A model generated the notes under the pieces. That model was not told the origin of the DNA, did not search any database, and was given only the letters and a program-made list of their open reading frames with translations. Position numbers and translations under genes: made by a program. DNA of 64,000 nt from positions 76,206 to 140,205 of the forward strand of contig CAJNOJ010000101.1 in assembly GCA_905250025.1 (NCBI GenBank), in the 5' to 3' direction. This document shows positions 9,995 through 20,779 of the stretch, piece by piece. This DNA comes from Adineta ricciae. Lineage: Eukaryota > Rotifera > Eurotatoria > Adinetida > Adinetidae. The stretch's first letter is position 1, and each line of letters begins with the position of its first letter.

Positions 9995-11335
9995 CTTTTT
10001 CTAGAGTACACCATTCATTGGAAGAAGTTGTAGAATTGGAAAATAGAAACAGTATTCGTGAATATCACACGACACAATCTGATGGCTTTTAATACGAACA
10101 CATTGGAAGTGGGATTGAAATATTGACGAAAGTATGGATCTATTAGATCCGAACATACAGATAAGAAATTTATGCATATACATGTCATATGAGAAATTTC
10201 GTTTTTACGTATTGATAGTGTGGAAAAAGAATTACACACAATCCAGTAATATATATCAGTGCATTATCACAAAAATACAAATCATTTCTTTATTCAGTTG
10301 CTTGTTCATTTTATACTCGTTCTAATAGCCTCTAGAACATCTATCCTTTATGAAACTTCATATGATTTGTTTCACATCAGACACGTATTGCTTAGGAATG
10401 TGAAAAATGTATATCACATTTGGATTAGGTAGTAGTTGTCCTTCATTAGAAAGTCATCAAACGTTTTGTTTTATTTGTTTTTATTTCAGATTGAAACGCA
10501 CTCTCTTGATTCTATACGATGACTTCATCACCTGTGTATTATGGAAGTAAATGTTTTTGTTTAATATGTATTGTATGTGTATTTAAGTCGTTCCCTTCCA
10601 CCTTTTATAACGGATAACAATGCTGTCAGTCTATTAAACGAAAGCTATAGTTGGAACCCATCTATTCTACTGCAATTGAGTTGCAACGTAGTTGTTAAAG
10701 AATAAGCGACATGAGTCAGGGTTCAGTAAGAAAAAGTTTTTATTGATTATAGCAACGTGATTCTCCTTCGTAGGTGAATTCAACAGATAAAGTTGACTTA
10801 GATCTCAGTAAAAACAAGAAAGATTACAAAACATCTCATGATTTTATTATGTAGATGAATACGGTTCGAATAGATTTACTTCTCGTACCTTTATTCTATG
10901 ATCCAAATCCTTAAGTATGACGAAAATAGTCTTACATCTTTCTCTTTATTGGCAAGGTTGTATTCACTCCTTCTCTGGTTGTTGTCAAACTTGAACCGTG
11001 GATTCTTTCTTCCAACTTATTATGGAGATTTTTCATGTTAATCAAAGAGTCCATATCATTGCATGTATTTTCTTTCAGCAATGGTATATATTTTGATACT
11101 CAATCATCAGTAGTTTCATTGCCAAATGGAAAATGTTCGAAATGAGCAACACCTGCAATGATTGTTGTTTATTGATTTCCCACAAGAAAAATATCGTTGG
11201 TAGGAAACTTATTTTACTTTACCTATCAACGAAAGATGAACGTAGTCTCTCAGAATCATTCAATGCTATTCGCAGGAAAGCACAATCAAGGTGATGAAGT
11301 ATCAAACAACACGTCATTGAATCACCTTATGCATG
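9995..11335 (+). pseudogene. Decayed duplicated block, copy 2
   Basis: Collinear with 1855-4700 but lacking the two inverted-repeat elements and the flanking 0.2-kb repeats. Shared words include gtggaaaaagaattac, ttgcttgttcattttatactcg (against ttgttcattttccattcg) and ttcatgttaatcaaagagtcc (against ttcatcaaggagtcc). All coding-like segments are interrupted. Between 9754 and 9995 nothing is recognised. The block is followed directly by a DNase II fragment. Confidence 0.5.
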
Positions 11336-11339
11336 ATCT

Positions 11340-11630
11340 CTGTTGTTGACTCCGTCGCCATTTGAAGTTCATACATTTTCAGAATATGGTTCAGTCGATT
11401 TTAATGCGGTAATAAGATAGATGAATTTACTTCAAAGTCGTACTGAACAGTGACATAGAGAAGATATAAAAAAAGCTTTCATTTCATTCTACGGTTCATT
11501 ATGATTGTTCAGTGAATGAAAAAGTAAAATACGAATGACGATTACTTGGTTGAAGAACAAGCAAGTGCAAAATTCTTCGATAAATGCTCTTAGATATCGA
11601 ACCGCGTTCGAAGGAAAGTACGATTCGCAT
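11340..11630 (+). pseudogene. DNase II pseudogene fragment (3' part only)
   Basis: Matches the last third of the intact DNase II gene. Here PFEVHTFSEYGSVDFN corresponds to SLEIHTFSKYGSANID; the segment with ctttcatttcattctacggttcattatgattgttcagtgaatg corresponds to the FNFTVHHDHSKW region; and tgaagaacaagcaagtgcaaaattcttcgataaa corresponds to the VKNKQIQERFRQ region. Large internal deletions, including most of the conserved Cys/Trp-rich motif, and frame breaks make it non-functional. It lies about 1.6 kb beyond the intact gene on the same strand, as expected for an old tandem duplicate. Confidence 0.78.
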
Positions 11631-11763
11631 GTTTTCATAGAGAACATACGTTATAGTCTGTGACTAAACGAAAATTTCAAGTTTATTTCATGAGATTCTT
11701 AGTTAGATTTAATAATTCTTACAAAAAAGATACGTGATTTTAAAAAATGCTTATGAAAAATGA

Positions 11764-12330
11764 TTAGGTTTGCGATGATGGATATTGTCCATACGCTCCT
11801 GGTGGTGGTGGTGGCGGAAAATGGTGATGTCCATGTTTTCGTCGATCGGCTTCAAATTTTTCATGTTTACTTCGTTGAACTTTTTGGATGAGTAGCCAAG
11901 CCTGATCAGCATTCACTTTACTCGAGCCGTGCGTTGTTGCGAAATCTTTTTCAAAGTCTTTTTTAAGATCTGATAAAATTTGCTTGCGTTTTTCTTCGAA
12001 ATCTGGTGGAGGTCCACCATGATGTGGTGGTGGCGGTCCACCAAAATGGGGAGGTGGGGGTCCACCGAAATGATGTGGTGGTGGTCCGCCGTGATGGTGG
12101 GGTGGTGGAGGATGTCGTTGTCTCATCTTTGCATGCCATTGATCCTCAACTGTTTGGAACAATTCCCATGTCTGAACGGCTGAAATTAACGCATCACCAT
12201 ATCGTTTGCGATACTCGTTGAGAAAATCTTGTTTGAATTCAGCGTCGAATTGACGGCGTTCTTCTTCTGTTGGAGGGCCAGGTGGACGACTAGCCCATGC
12301 TTGTTGTTGCGGTTGTGTTGTCGATGCCAT
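11764..12330 (-). CDS. Unknown His/Pro/Gly-rich protein with two related helical modules
   Basis: A single exon encodes 188 residues starting MASTTQPQQQAW. The open frame extends upstream to 12456, but this ATG begins the sensible composition. Two charged helical modules, RRQFDAEFKQDFLNEYRKRY and RKQILSDLKKDFEKDFATTH, each continue into a similar tail (AVQTWELFQTVEDQWHAKM and ADQAWLLIQKVQRSKHEKF), so they look like an internal duplication. They are separated by a low-complexity linker of repeated GGPPPPH and PHHFGGPPP units, and the C terminus is HHHFPPPPPPGAY. No signal peptide or membrane segment. The His-rich linker could bind metal or be a disordered spacer. No known family was recognised. 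Confidence 0.68.
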   Translation of the reverse strand: MASTTQPQQQAWASRPPGPPTEEERRQFDAEFKQDFLNEYRKRYGDALISAVQTWELFQTVEDQWHAKMRQRHPPPPHHHGGPPPHHFGGPPPPHFGGPPPPHHGGPPPDFEEKRKQILSDLKKDFEKDFATTHGSSKVNADQAWLLIQKVQRSKHEKFEADRRKHGHHHFPPPPPPGAYGQYPSSQT

Positions 12331-12866
12331 GTGTAATGAATGACTCGAGCCGTGTCCTTTCGTTGTTGTACACAGTAGGGTGAGGATGCATGAGTGAGTA
12401 TCAGTATTTATATGACAAAGACGCCACGCAGAATGAATAAGGACATAAAGGTTCACGAAAGAAAAAGTACATATTTCTTTATTGCTACCATGTGTTCGAA
12501 TGAATCATCAAATGTTTTTTTAACGTCCTGAAAAAGAAAATACACACACGTGAGCCAGAGTTTTTTTACGAAATGTACTTTTTGAATGAATTCTGCGTTC
12601 ACTAATCAGTTTTTCCATTATTCTCATCATTTCTGTTGAATAAAACTTACATTAAGAATGACATAACGATATGATTGCCACCCAAATGATTTAGTAATTA
12701 TAATTCTCCTGCTTTAATAGGTTTCACGCTTACCAAAAGGTAACATGTGACTTCGTATATTTCTCATTGCACTACGAATCCTCAAGTATCTGCAACGCTT
12801 CAATTCTTTATATTCATTTATTACAAACAACACACATATGACTGTAATTTGAAAAACCCTCATGAT
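12331..12866. other. Intergenic; right part duplicated downstream of the second GPCR
   Basis: Left part: probable promoter and leader of the His-rich gene. From about 12735 the sequence (acatgtgacttcgtatat..., ctgtaatttgaaaaaccctc) is repeated at 14402-14533, so the tandem duplication of the GPCR includes about 130 bp of 3' flank. No other feature. Confidence 0.6.
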
Positions 12867-13790
12867 TTACATTTCATTTCTATTCTTCTGTTGGAAAACA
12901 GCGACAACGTTTACTGGAAACTTCAATCGCCTTCGAATGACGAGTTGCTTAATGAAAAGGCGAACTGGTCTGTTTGTAAAGATCAGTAGGAGTGTGTCGT
13001 GTAACATTGCAGCCGATGGCAAAATACGAAGAATGATGGCTAAGAATCGAGGAATATCCACACTCGCGCCAAATATTTGCATGAGAAATACAGGTGTCCA
13101 GCCGACGAGAAAAACGACGAATGTGATGATCATGACTTTCAACAGATAGATATCACGAGCATGAGCTAGTGGAGCTCGAGTACCTTGTGCACGTAGTTGT
13201 CGAGTCGATTGACGAACATGTCGAAGAATTCTGCCGTTGCATACGGTAACAATGACGATGGGAGCGATGAGAGTCGTCACAAGAGTGTAGTGTGATACAA
13301 ATTCTGCTGAAGCCGACTGCAAACAAGTATAACTATCAAAAAATAAGTTAATTGACGATAGAAGAAAAGCGAGAAGCCAGCCTATAGTAATAAAAATAAA
13401 TAAACAAGTATTTGAACGAGAAAACGATTTCTTTGCATAGACAATAGCCAGCATTCGACTGATAGCAGCTACACAGTGTGAATACATGAGTTGGTTTACA
13501 GCTGAAAGTAGGAAAAATGCTCGAACACGACAGTTGATTGAACTGAATAGATCATTTCGATTGCCGTGCATAACCAATATATTGATACAAAGTAAAATAG
13601 TAGATATGCATATATTAACTGTGAACCAGTTAAGTTTATTATGTCGGAAGACTGGTCGACTGAAGATGAGAATCGTGTATACGAGAGCAAGAAGGATTGT
13701 TAAAGACAAGATCGGAATTTCAATCACATCAGCTACTGAATCTTGTCCAAATACCGAGAAGTGTGTTTGATTTCGAAGTAAAAATGTATC
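12735..13790. repeat. Tandem duplication unit A (GPCR plus 3' flank); unit B is 14402-15455
   Basis: Offset about 1667 bp. Similarity covers the coding region from TM1 to the stop and about 130 bp of downstream flank. It falls off in the N-terminal codons and in the upstream DNA. The identical core is 13067-13272. Confidence 0.85.
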
Positions 13791-13856
13791 ATAACTGTTG
13801 CCTGAATAATTGTTCATTTTACTTAACGATGAATTATTTGAAATGAAATGTGACAA
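12867..13856 (-). CDS. Rhodopsin-type seven-transmembrane receptor, copy A
   Basis: Intronless, 329 residues from ATG 13856. An in-frame ATG at 13817 (MNNYSGNS) aligns better with the start of copy B and may be the true start. N-glycosylation sites precede TM1 (IPILSLTILLALVYTILIF). Then come TM2 (WFTVNICISTILLCINILV), a Cys in the first outer loop, and TM3 ending in SRMLAIVYA in place of the DRY motif. TM4 starts ITIGWLLAFLLS, a second-loop Cys lies in SYTCLQ, TM5 runs around TLIAPIVIVTVC, TM6 is FVVFLVGWTPVFLMQIFG, and TM7 lies around LPSAAMLHDTLLLIF with NRP after it. This fits the class A GPCR fold with a divergent DRY and no canonical NPxxY. Ligand unknown. Such receptors are strongly expanded in rotifers. 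Confidence 0.88.
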   Translation of the reverse strand: MSHFISNNSSLSKMNNYSGNSYDTFLLRNQTHFSVFGQDSVADVIEIPILSLTILLALVYTILIFSRPVFRHNKLNWFTVNICISTILLCINILVMHGNRNDLFSSINCRVRAFFLLSAVNQLMYSHCVAAISRMLAIVYAKKSFSRSNTCLFIFITIGWLLAFLLSSINLFFDSYTCLQSASAEFVSHYTLVTTLIAPIVIVTVCNGRILRHVRQSTRQLRAQGTRAPLAHARDIYLLKVMIITFVVFLVGWTPVFLMQIFGASVDIPRFLAIILRILPSAAMLHDTLLLIFTNRPVRLFIKQLVIRRRLKFPVNVVAVFQQKNRNEM

Positions 13857-14401
13857 AAGAAAGTTTTTAATATTCTCGGAGTTTTTCTTTCTTGTTTTTT
13901 ATTGTTGCAGAAACTCATGTACGTGGGAGAAAATCAGGTCTGAGATATCTAAAGTGCATTCTTATTCACGTTTACAAATATTTAATGAGTGCCTTTAAAT
14001 AAATGTAATTAACATTCCTCTATAAATATACATTCAGTCTTAAAGATGTACCGATCTCTACGATTAAAGTGCTTATCAGTATCCAATTGGATGACATCGC
14101 AAAAATGAATTAAATATTAACCATAGTGCCATGACACTCATTTTCTCAATTGTTCTCTAAGCACCATTTTTGTTTTGCATTTAATTTATAATGGGTTTTT
14201 GCAATCTCTGCACAAAGAAGGACCGTTTTTTATCTTTGTTGATTACAGCTGACAGATATATTCATATTTATATATGCGAACGCGGATTCGATGTGTGCAC
14301 GATTGAAACTATGTCTCCCTCAACTATCGCTTTTGTACTAAGATTTTGAAGTTTTCATTCTTATTCGAACTGGAATTGAACATCCGCTCTTTTATGTTCA
14401 C
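13857..14401. other. Intergenic between the tandem GPCRs
   Basis: No exon recognised. It must hold the promoter of copy A. It shows no clear similarity to the region upstream of copy B. Confidence 0.5.
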
Positions 14402-14533
14402 TAGCAGGTCACATGTGACTTCGTATAGTTCTCATTACACGACAAATCCTTAAGTATCTGGAACACTTTAGACTTTAACGTTTTTTATTATAAATAACAC
14501 TCACATGGCTGTAATTTGAAAAACCCTCATGAT

Positions 14534-15484
14534 TTACATTTCATTTCTATTCTTCTGTTGGAAAACAGCGACAACGTTTACTGGAATCTTTAATTGCCTT
14601 CGAATGACGAGTTGCTTAATGAAAAGACGAACTGGTCTGTTTGTAAAGATCAGTAGGAGTGTGTCGTGTAACATTGCAGCCGACGGCAAAACATGAAGAA
14701 TGATGACTAAGAATCGAGGAATATCCACACTCACGCCAAATATTTGCATGAGAAATACAGGTGTCCAGCCGACGAGAAAAACGACGAATGTGATGATCAT
14801 GACTTTCAACAGATAGATATCACGAGCATGAGCTAGTGGAGCTCGAGTACCTTGTGCACGTAGTTGTCGAGTCGATTGACGAACATGTCGAAGAATTCTG
14901 CCGTTGCATACGGTAACAATGACGATGGGAGCGATGAGACTCGTCACAAGAGTGTAGTGTGATATGAAATCCACTGATGTCCACTGCAAACAAGTATGAC
15001 TATCAAAAAATAAGTTAAGTGAAGACAGAAGAAAAGCGAGAAGCCAGCCTATAGTAATACAAATAAATAAACAAGTATTTGAACGAGAAAACGATTTCTT
15101 TGCATAGACAATAGCCAGCATTCGACTAATAGCAGCTACACAGTGTGAATACATGAGCTGGTTTACAGCTGAAAGTAGGAAAAATGCTCGAATACGACAG
15201 TTGATTGAACTGGATTGATCATTTCGATTGCCGTGCATAACCACTACATTGATACAAAGTAAGATAGTAGATATGCATATATTAACTGTGAACCAATTAA
15301 GTTTATTTTGTCGGACGACTGGTCGACTGAAGATGAGAATCGTGTATACGAGAGCAAGAAGGATTGTTAAAGACAAGATCGGAATTTCAATCACGTCAGC
15401 TACTGAATCTTTCGAGAACACAAAGAACTGAGTTTGGTTCGAAGGTGGATGTGAATTTTTAGTGTTGGTGGAATTTTTATTCAT
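14534..15484 (-). CDS. Rhodopsin-type seven-transmembrane receptor, copy B
   Basis: Intronless, 316 residues, close paralogue of copy A: the same seven hydrophobic segments, the same SRMLAIVYA motif, loop cysteines and GWTPVFLMQIFG in TM6. Differences concentrate in the extracellular N terminus (MNKNSTNTKNSHPP...) and the second outer loop (SHTCLQWTSVDF against SYTCLQSASAEF), the parts that normally meet ligand. The duplicated unit spans about 14402-15455 and corresponds to 12735-13790. A 206-bp stretch (14734-14939) is identical to 13067-13272. Both copies keep an intact frame. Confidence 0.88.
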   Translation of the reverse strand: MNKNSTNTKNSHPPSNQTQFFVFSKDSVADVIEIPILSLTILLALVYTILIFSRPVVRQNKLNWFTVNICISTILLCINVVVMHGNRNDQSSSINCRIRAFFLLSAVNQLMYSHCVAAISRMLAIVYAKKSFSRSNTCLFICITIGWLLAFLLSSLNLFFDSHTCLQWTSVDFISHYTLVTSLIAPIVIVTVCNGRILRHVRQSTRQLRAQGTRAPLAHARDIYLLKVMIITFVVFLVGWTPVFLMQIFGVSVDIPRFLVIILHVLPSAAMLHDTLLLIFTNRPVRLFIKQLVIRRQLKIPVNVVAVFQQKNRNEM

Positions 15485-16114
15485 ACCTATTGAGAAAGAA
15501 ATACCTGGAATGAAATATCATACGGTGAATTTGTTAATATTTTTCTATTTTTTCTTTGTAATTACGGTAGGTTATATTAGTTAAACAAAACAATACTGAA
15601 TATATATCATTCTTTCTCTTAAGAATTCATCTTGTTCTGTGATGTTGCACATTCGAGAATCACTTCTGCTGACGTAATCAGTAAACACTTACACTTATTT
15701 CTGGCGGAATGCGGATACGATATGAGATGTCACTCGACTGTTTTTTGCAGAAATTTTAACGAGTGCAAAGTTTTCTTCTAGTATATAGTTTTTTATGAGT
15801 AAAACAAGGAGATAAAGCCAAAATTGACTCGGTGTCATCGTTTCGAATGTGTGCAAAGTGAAAACAGGGTGAAATTTGATAAGGATGTATTTGTCTAGCT
15901 CTTCATGGTATTAAAACTTAACTGGAACGGATTTCGTTATCTGAAACGGAGAGCTTGATTAGAAATCTAAGGTATTTTTTTCTTAAGAATAAGATCAAAT
16001 ACTTGAAGATTTCTCTATTTGCTTTCCAAATTATATTTTCTTATCAAATGGTTAATATATATCGATGAATAAGAAGATTTCTGTCATTTAAGAATTTATC
16101 AACGAGCAGTCAAC
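15485..16114. other. Intergenic between the GPCR pair and the protease gene
   Basis: Divergent promoter region. AT-rich, with no exon, RNA gene or repeat recognised. Confidence 0.5.
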
Positions 16115-18208
16115 ATGAATATTTTCTTCATTGGTCTTCTGTTGTCGTTCATAAGTACGAATCTGTGTCAAAAACATCAGACACGGATTTTTGGTGGTAC
16201 TGATTCACCAATAAACACATTTCCTTGGATGATATCAGTCCGTATTGATGCATTCGGTTCACTAACACATATCTGTGGTGGAGCGTTGATCTCTGATAGT
16301 TTTGTACTCACGTCTGTTAGTTGTCTTCAAGCTACACTGATTCTTCCCAGTATACTCTCGGTCAAAGCGGGAATACATCGCGTTTTCAATGATACGGATG
16401 AAAATGCACAACTCCGACGAGTTACTCAAATTATTACTCATCCAAATTATAATGCTACCAATTTACTCAACGATCTAGCACTTGTGTTGGTAGATAAACC
16501 ATTTAATATCAAAGGAATGAGTGTATCGACGATTACATTATCGAATCAAACGAATTTGAAAGACTTTGAGCTGATCGCAATAGGATGGGGTTTTATGGAA
16601 AATACAACTAATACAACGAAACCGCCATTATCTATGCAACAAGTGACTGTCCGTGAAAATGTTGAATGTACGAATGAAATAATTGCAAACCGCACAACAC
16701 AACTATGTGCTGCCGGTAAGATTTTTACATTTGAAACTGATTATATCTAATTATCCTTTTTTCTTCAATAGGTGCATGTCGAGGTAAAAAATTTATAGAA
16801 ACTCATCCCTTTCTCATTAGATAACTATCGAATGTTTCCTTTCGCGCAGGTGATGGCGGTGGTCCTTTGATGATTCATACTGGAGACGTTCAGCAATATG
16901 AACTGGTCGGAGTTATAAGCGCGCGTATTTCATGCGTTTCACGAGGTATATACACCCGAATCGCACCGTTTATTGACTGGATTTTCAACACTATGAAAAA
17001 TCCACCACCGCCTCCAACATTTCCACCGCTTGTAGTCTTTCCGACTCTCCCACTTTCAACACCGAAACCAGATGTTTTGGGTAAGATGAATCCAATTAAT
17101 TTCACTATGGTCTTCTCTTTGCTCTTCTAGGTCCTCCAATTCCATTTCCATGCAATACCAGTTACACGTGCGGTTGTTCATCTATTCCCGTTGTCTTTCA
17201 CGACGAACCCCCTTTTCCAAATACAACCCATCGTCGAAATCAAGGAAGAATTGTCGGAGGTGAAAATGCTCAACCATACAGTTGGCCCTGGGTGGTATCA
17301 ATTCGAAGTCAATCGAATACACACTTCTGTGGTGGTTCTCTACTCAATGAAGAATGGGTATTAACAGCAGCTCATTGTATCACAAATTCGACAGGAATCA
17401 AAGTTCACGTTGGAGTTCACAACTTAACACATCCTTCACTGCAAATTCTTGAAGTTGCGCAAAGGATTGTTCATCCATACTACAATATATCAGCACGTTA
17501 TTTCAATGACATTGCACTTCTCCGTCTTGCGCAATCAGTTGATCTGACTACAGCAGCTAAACATGCTGGTATCACTTGCCGACCGCCTGTAACAGCTGGG
17601 ATCGATCATCCACAAGTTGGTACGCCTTTAGCGGTTATAGGATGGGGTCAACTACTTTCTAATGGCATTCGACCACAAGTCTTACGTCAAGTTCGAGTGA
17701 AAACAATCGCAAACGACGATCGCCGATGTCTAAATTCCAATACTCACAAGGACCGACAATTTTGCGCAATGGTTGACGGTGGACAAAAAGATTCTTGTCA
17801 AGGTTACTTTTCTAAACTTCATTTTCTAAATCTATGCATTCATCTCTCTCTCTCTCTCTAGGTGATAGTGGTGGTCCGATTCATCAATGGTTAGGTGATC
17901 ACTGGGAACAAGTTGGTATCGTCAGTTTTGGCACAGGTTGTGGCGAAGCGGAACATCCTGGTGTATATACTCGATTATCGTTTTATCATGATTGGATCGA
18001 TGCAACGATGAAAGGAATGAATTACACTACACCAAACGCACCTGCTACAACAACGAAAGGAATGAATTACACCACACCAAACGCACCTGCTACAACAACG
18101 AGAACGTCAACGGATTGTCTAACATGTATGGAAGGAAGTGGAAGTATTGTCAAATCAAATGTTATCTTTCTCTTCATTTTTTTGTCTTTTATATTTTTTC
18201 AAAACTGA
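16115..18208 (+). CDS. Double trypsin-like S1 protein: dead N-terminal domain, active C-terminal domain, likely GPI anchor
   Basis: Five exons (16115-16715, 16772-16783, 16850-17080, 17131-17802, 17862-18208) give 620 residues. A signal peptide (MNIFFIGLLLSFISTNLCQ) is followed by domain 1, starting RIFGGTDSPINTFPWMISV. Its His57 box reads VLTSVSC (His to Ser), Asp102 is kept in NDLALV, and the Ser195 box reads GDGGGPL (Ser to Gly), so it cannot be a normal protease. A Pro-rich linker and a Cys-containing segment lead to domain 2, starting RIVGGENAQPYSWPWVVSI. It has LTAAHC, NDIALL and KDSCQGDSGGP, an intact triad with Asp189, so trypsin-like specificity. Two 15-residue Thr-rich repeats follow. 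The C terminus is small residues, then IFLFIFLSFIFFQN, typical of a GPI signal. Poly(A) signal AATAAA follows the stop. Exon 2 is only 12 bp. Confidence 0.87.
18011..18100 (+). repeat. Two 45-bp tandem repeats in the protease stalk
   Basis: Units 18011-18055 and 18056-18100 differ at one position. Each encodes KGMNYTTPNAPATTT (last residue followed by R in the second). They form the O-glycosylation-prone stalk before the membrane-anchor signal. Confidence 0.95.
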
Positions 18209-18601
18209 ATAAATAAGATGTGACACTTGATTTTAATTCTGTAGATAGTTCAAAAGAAAGAAAAGAATTTCTTTGTTTTACATTTAATTGTCTGTGAAAG
18301 ACATTTGATTCGTTGCCATTTCCTTGACAAAAGTCAATCGTCATTGAGCATTATCAATGAAATACGATCCAACAATTCAAAAGATCCCTGAGAATTCCAA
18401 TGACTTCCTCACAATGAGAAAAAAGAACGTTATTGAACATCGTATCAACATCAACAGGATGAGTAAAACGATTGTTCTTGTCATAATTCATTTCTTTCCA
18501 TTCACGACATTTCATTGGCAAAAAACGAACAACGTGATCGACGTCTTTTGAGGTCTCAGATAAAATCATAACATAACATTAACATATCCATCTAGTTGGC
18601 G
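18209..18601. other. Intergenic
   Basis: Holds the 3' end of the protease gene and the upstream region of the next gene. Nothing else recognised. Confidence 0.5.
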
Positions 18602-20779
18602 ATGAAACCTGCTCGACAATCAAAAGGTATTTTGTTCCCCAATTGATTCTAAAATCTCAATTAAATTCTCTTTCTTATTTCTTACCTTTTGGATCTTTAC
18701 GTTTAATTAAAAGTAAATTTGACGATGACAAACAATGCACATCGAACACAAACATCGTTTTTAACAAAAGTGCATGAGTTCGTAGAACTGCATGAGAAAT
18801 TCTACTCAGTTCGCGTTATTTAATCAGAAAAGAGAACGAAATGTCGTTTTTTTCTTCTTTCTAGATCACCGAATAACGAAATTGTCTTTGAGCAACTTTA
18901 CTGGATTGATCAGTATTATTGAATCAAGAGCTGACGACAGCCAATTCATGTTATCATCTCCACCAGCGAATGCGACCGGCCATCTCTTTTCATCCAATCA
19001 TCATTTAAAACTAATCACTCAGCCGATCTTAGGTGCGCGATCGAGAAAAAAAGACAAATTCGAATCGATTATCACATCCCGCCGAAGCTCCTATGATGAT
19101 TCACCACCGTTAATTTTCCCAGTCCCTCAAGTAACGAGGAAGTTTTATTTGAAATTTCGAAAAACAGATCTTTTGTTCAGGTCGAAAAATCTCAACATGA
19201 ATCAACAGATTCAGGTATTGATCTTTCGTCATCGACGAATTCATCCGTTCAATATCCTCAGCAACAATATTTTTCCTATTATCGACCGTTGAGCGCATTA
19301 AACGAAGATGTGAATACAATCGATCAGAAAAACGATATTCATGAGCAAAAACGAGGTTCCACTTCTTCATCGGATGCCCAGTCGAATTCTGATCCTTATT
19401 TCAAAACATTGAAAACTTCGAAAGTTGAACTTCCTTATCCTCTAACTCAACAACATCGAGCATTGAATGATCTGACAACTCGAATTCTGCCGACCACCCA
19501 AACTCCAATTCAAAAAGCGATTCCTTCGTCACTGAAACCGTTGCGTAAATCAACAAAATTGAACATTATTGTTCAACCTTCAATCCCCTTCACTCGTCCT
19601 GAACCGATTCAATCTGTCACTCGAACAACCAGTAGTTCGAGTCGTCAAACGTTCAAACCCAAAGCCATAACACCACTCGGTCACTACCGAAATCCCGAAC
19701 AAATTCGTGCTCATATCAATCGATCGGTTATCGATCGACAACAACCATCTCACGTATTAAAACGAGGTACTATTCGACAGAAAGTAATTCCTTTAGATAT
19801 TCCAGCATCAAAAGTCAACACTCTTTTGACGAAGCAATCAAAACAATCGAAAATTATCATTCATTCAAGTAAAAGTCTCATTTACTAACACATCGCCACT
19901 GTTTTTCATCGTAGAAACAAATGGAAATTCAACAGTACAACATCTCTGCGTACCGCAACCTCGTCATACGAAGGCAAATTTGCCTTTGTTGCATCATGAA
20001 GAAGTTCTCCCTGAGAAAACTCAAAAAGACAAAGGACGAATGAATGATAAATATCAGATCCCCGGTAAAATTTTCCGGTCTCGACTAACACCAGAGTCAT
20101 TCAAGACACAACAGAAGAAAGAAAATACTTTTCGCCACGCTCAGGAACGCCATTGGCCAGTGAATCCCAAACGACCTGCTCTCGCGCCTGTTAAAATTCA
20201 GCCTCTTCCGAAAATTCCAGTTCAACCAAGACAAAAATCATCCGAAGAAATTCTCGTCAATTTACTGCGTTCGACTCCCGATGGAGAAATTCATCCTAAG
20301 CGGCAAAAACTCGGTTCTTCATCCCCTCAAGGAAACCTTACGTATCGTCTATCCACTGAAAACAATCAACAACTTCCATTAAAAGAAATTACTCCTATCG
20401 ATAAGTATGTCTCGAAAATATCCAATAAAACTCAACTCATTTTGTTTTTAGTGACTCTTCGTCTTCCTTATCAATGATCTCTCCGTTCTGCAATCTACCT
20501 TCAATATCGACGAAATATCAGAAGGAACATACCACACCTTCTTCCGTTGACAAAGCCTCCTCCTCGATCAATAAACTGATCATGTCGAAACGAGAAGAAG
20601 ACGACCTGTCGACGAATTACGACAGTGACGATGGATGGAGCAACGATTCCATTGAAATTATTTATATTGATGAACAATATCTAACGCAAAAGAAGAAGAC
20701 CACATCTTCTTCTTCTTCATCACGTTTCATTTTTAAACCAAACGCTCATCTTCATCAACAAAAAATTCTTCTTCATTAA
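18602..20779 (+). CDS. Unknown disordered Ser/Pro/Lys-rich protein
   Basis: Five exons inferred: 18602-18626, 18865-19130, 19181-19868, 19915-20404 and 20452-20779. They join in one frame and encode 598 residues. The start is MKPARQSKDHRITKLS. Features: STDSGIDLSSSTNSS near residue 105, many Thr/Pro and Gln/Pro stretches, KTQKDKGRMNDKYQIPGKIF, and basic RPALAPVKIQPLPKIPVQPR. An acidic patch (REEDDLSTNYDSDDGW, then SIEIIYIDEQYL) comes close to the C terminus and is followed by a Ser run and a basic end. No signal peptide, membrane segment or known domain. The composition resembles cytoskeletal or cilia-associated disordered proteins, which is a guess. The first intron is 238 bp, long for this window. 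Confidence 0.66.

Noticed and set aside
13486-13770. Plus-strand frames opposite the GPCRs (also 15228-15431)
   Set aside because: They mirror conserved receptor codons on the other strand and carry no independent motif.
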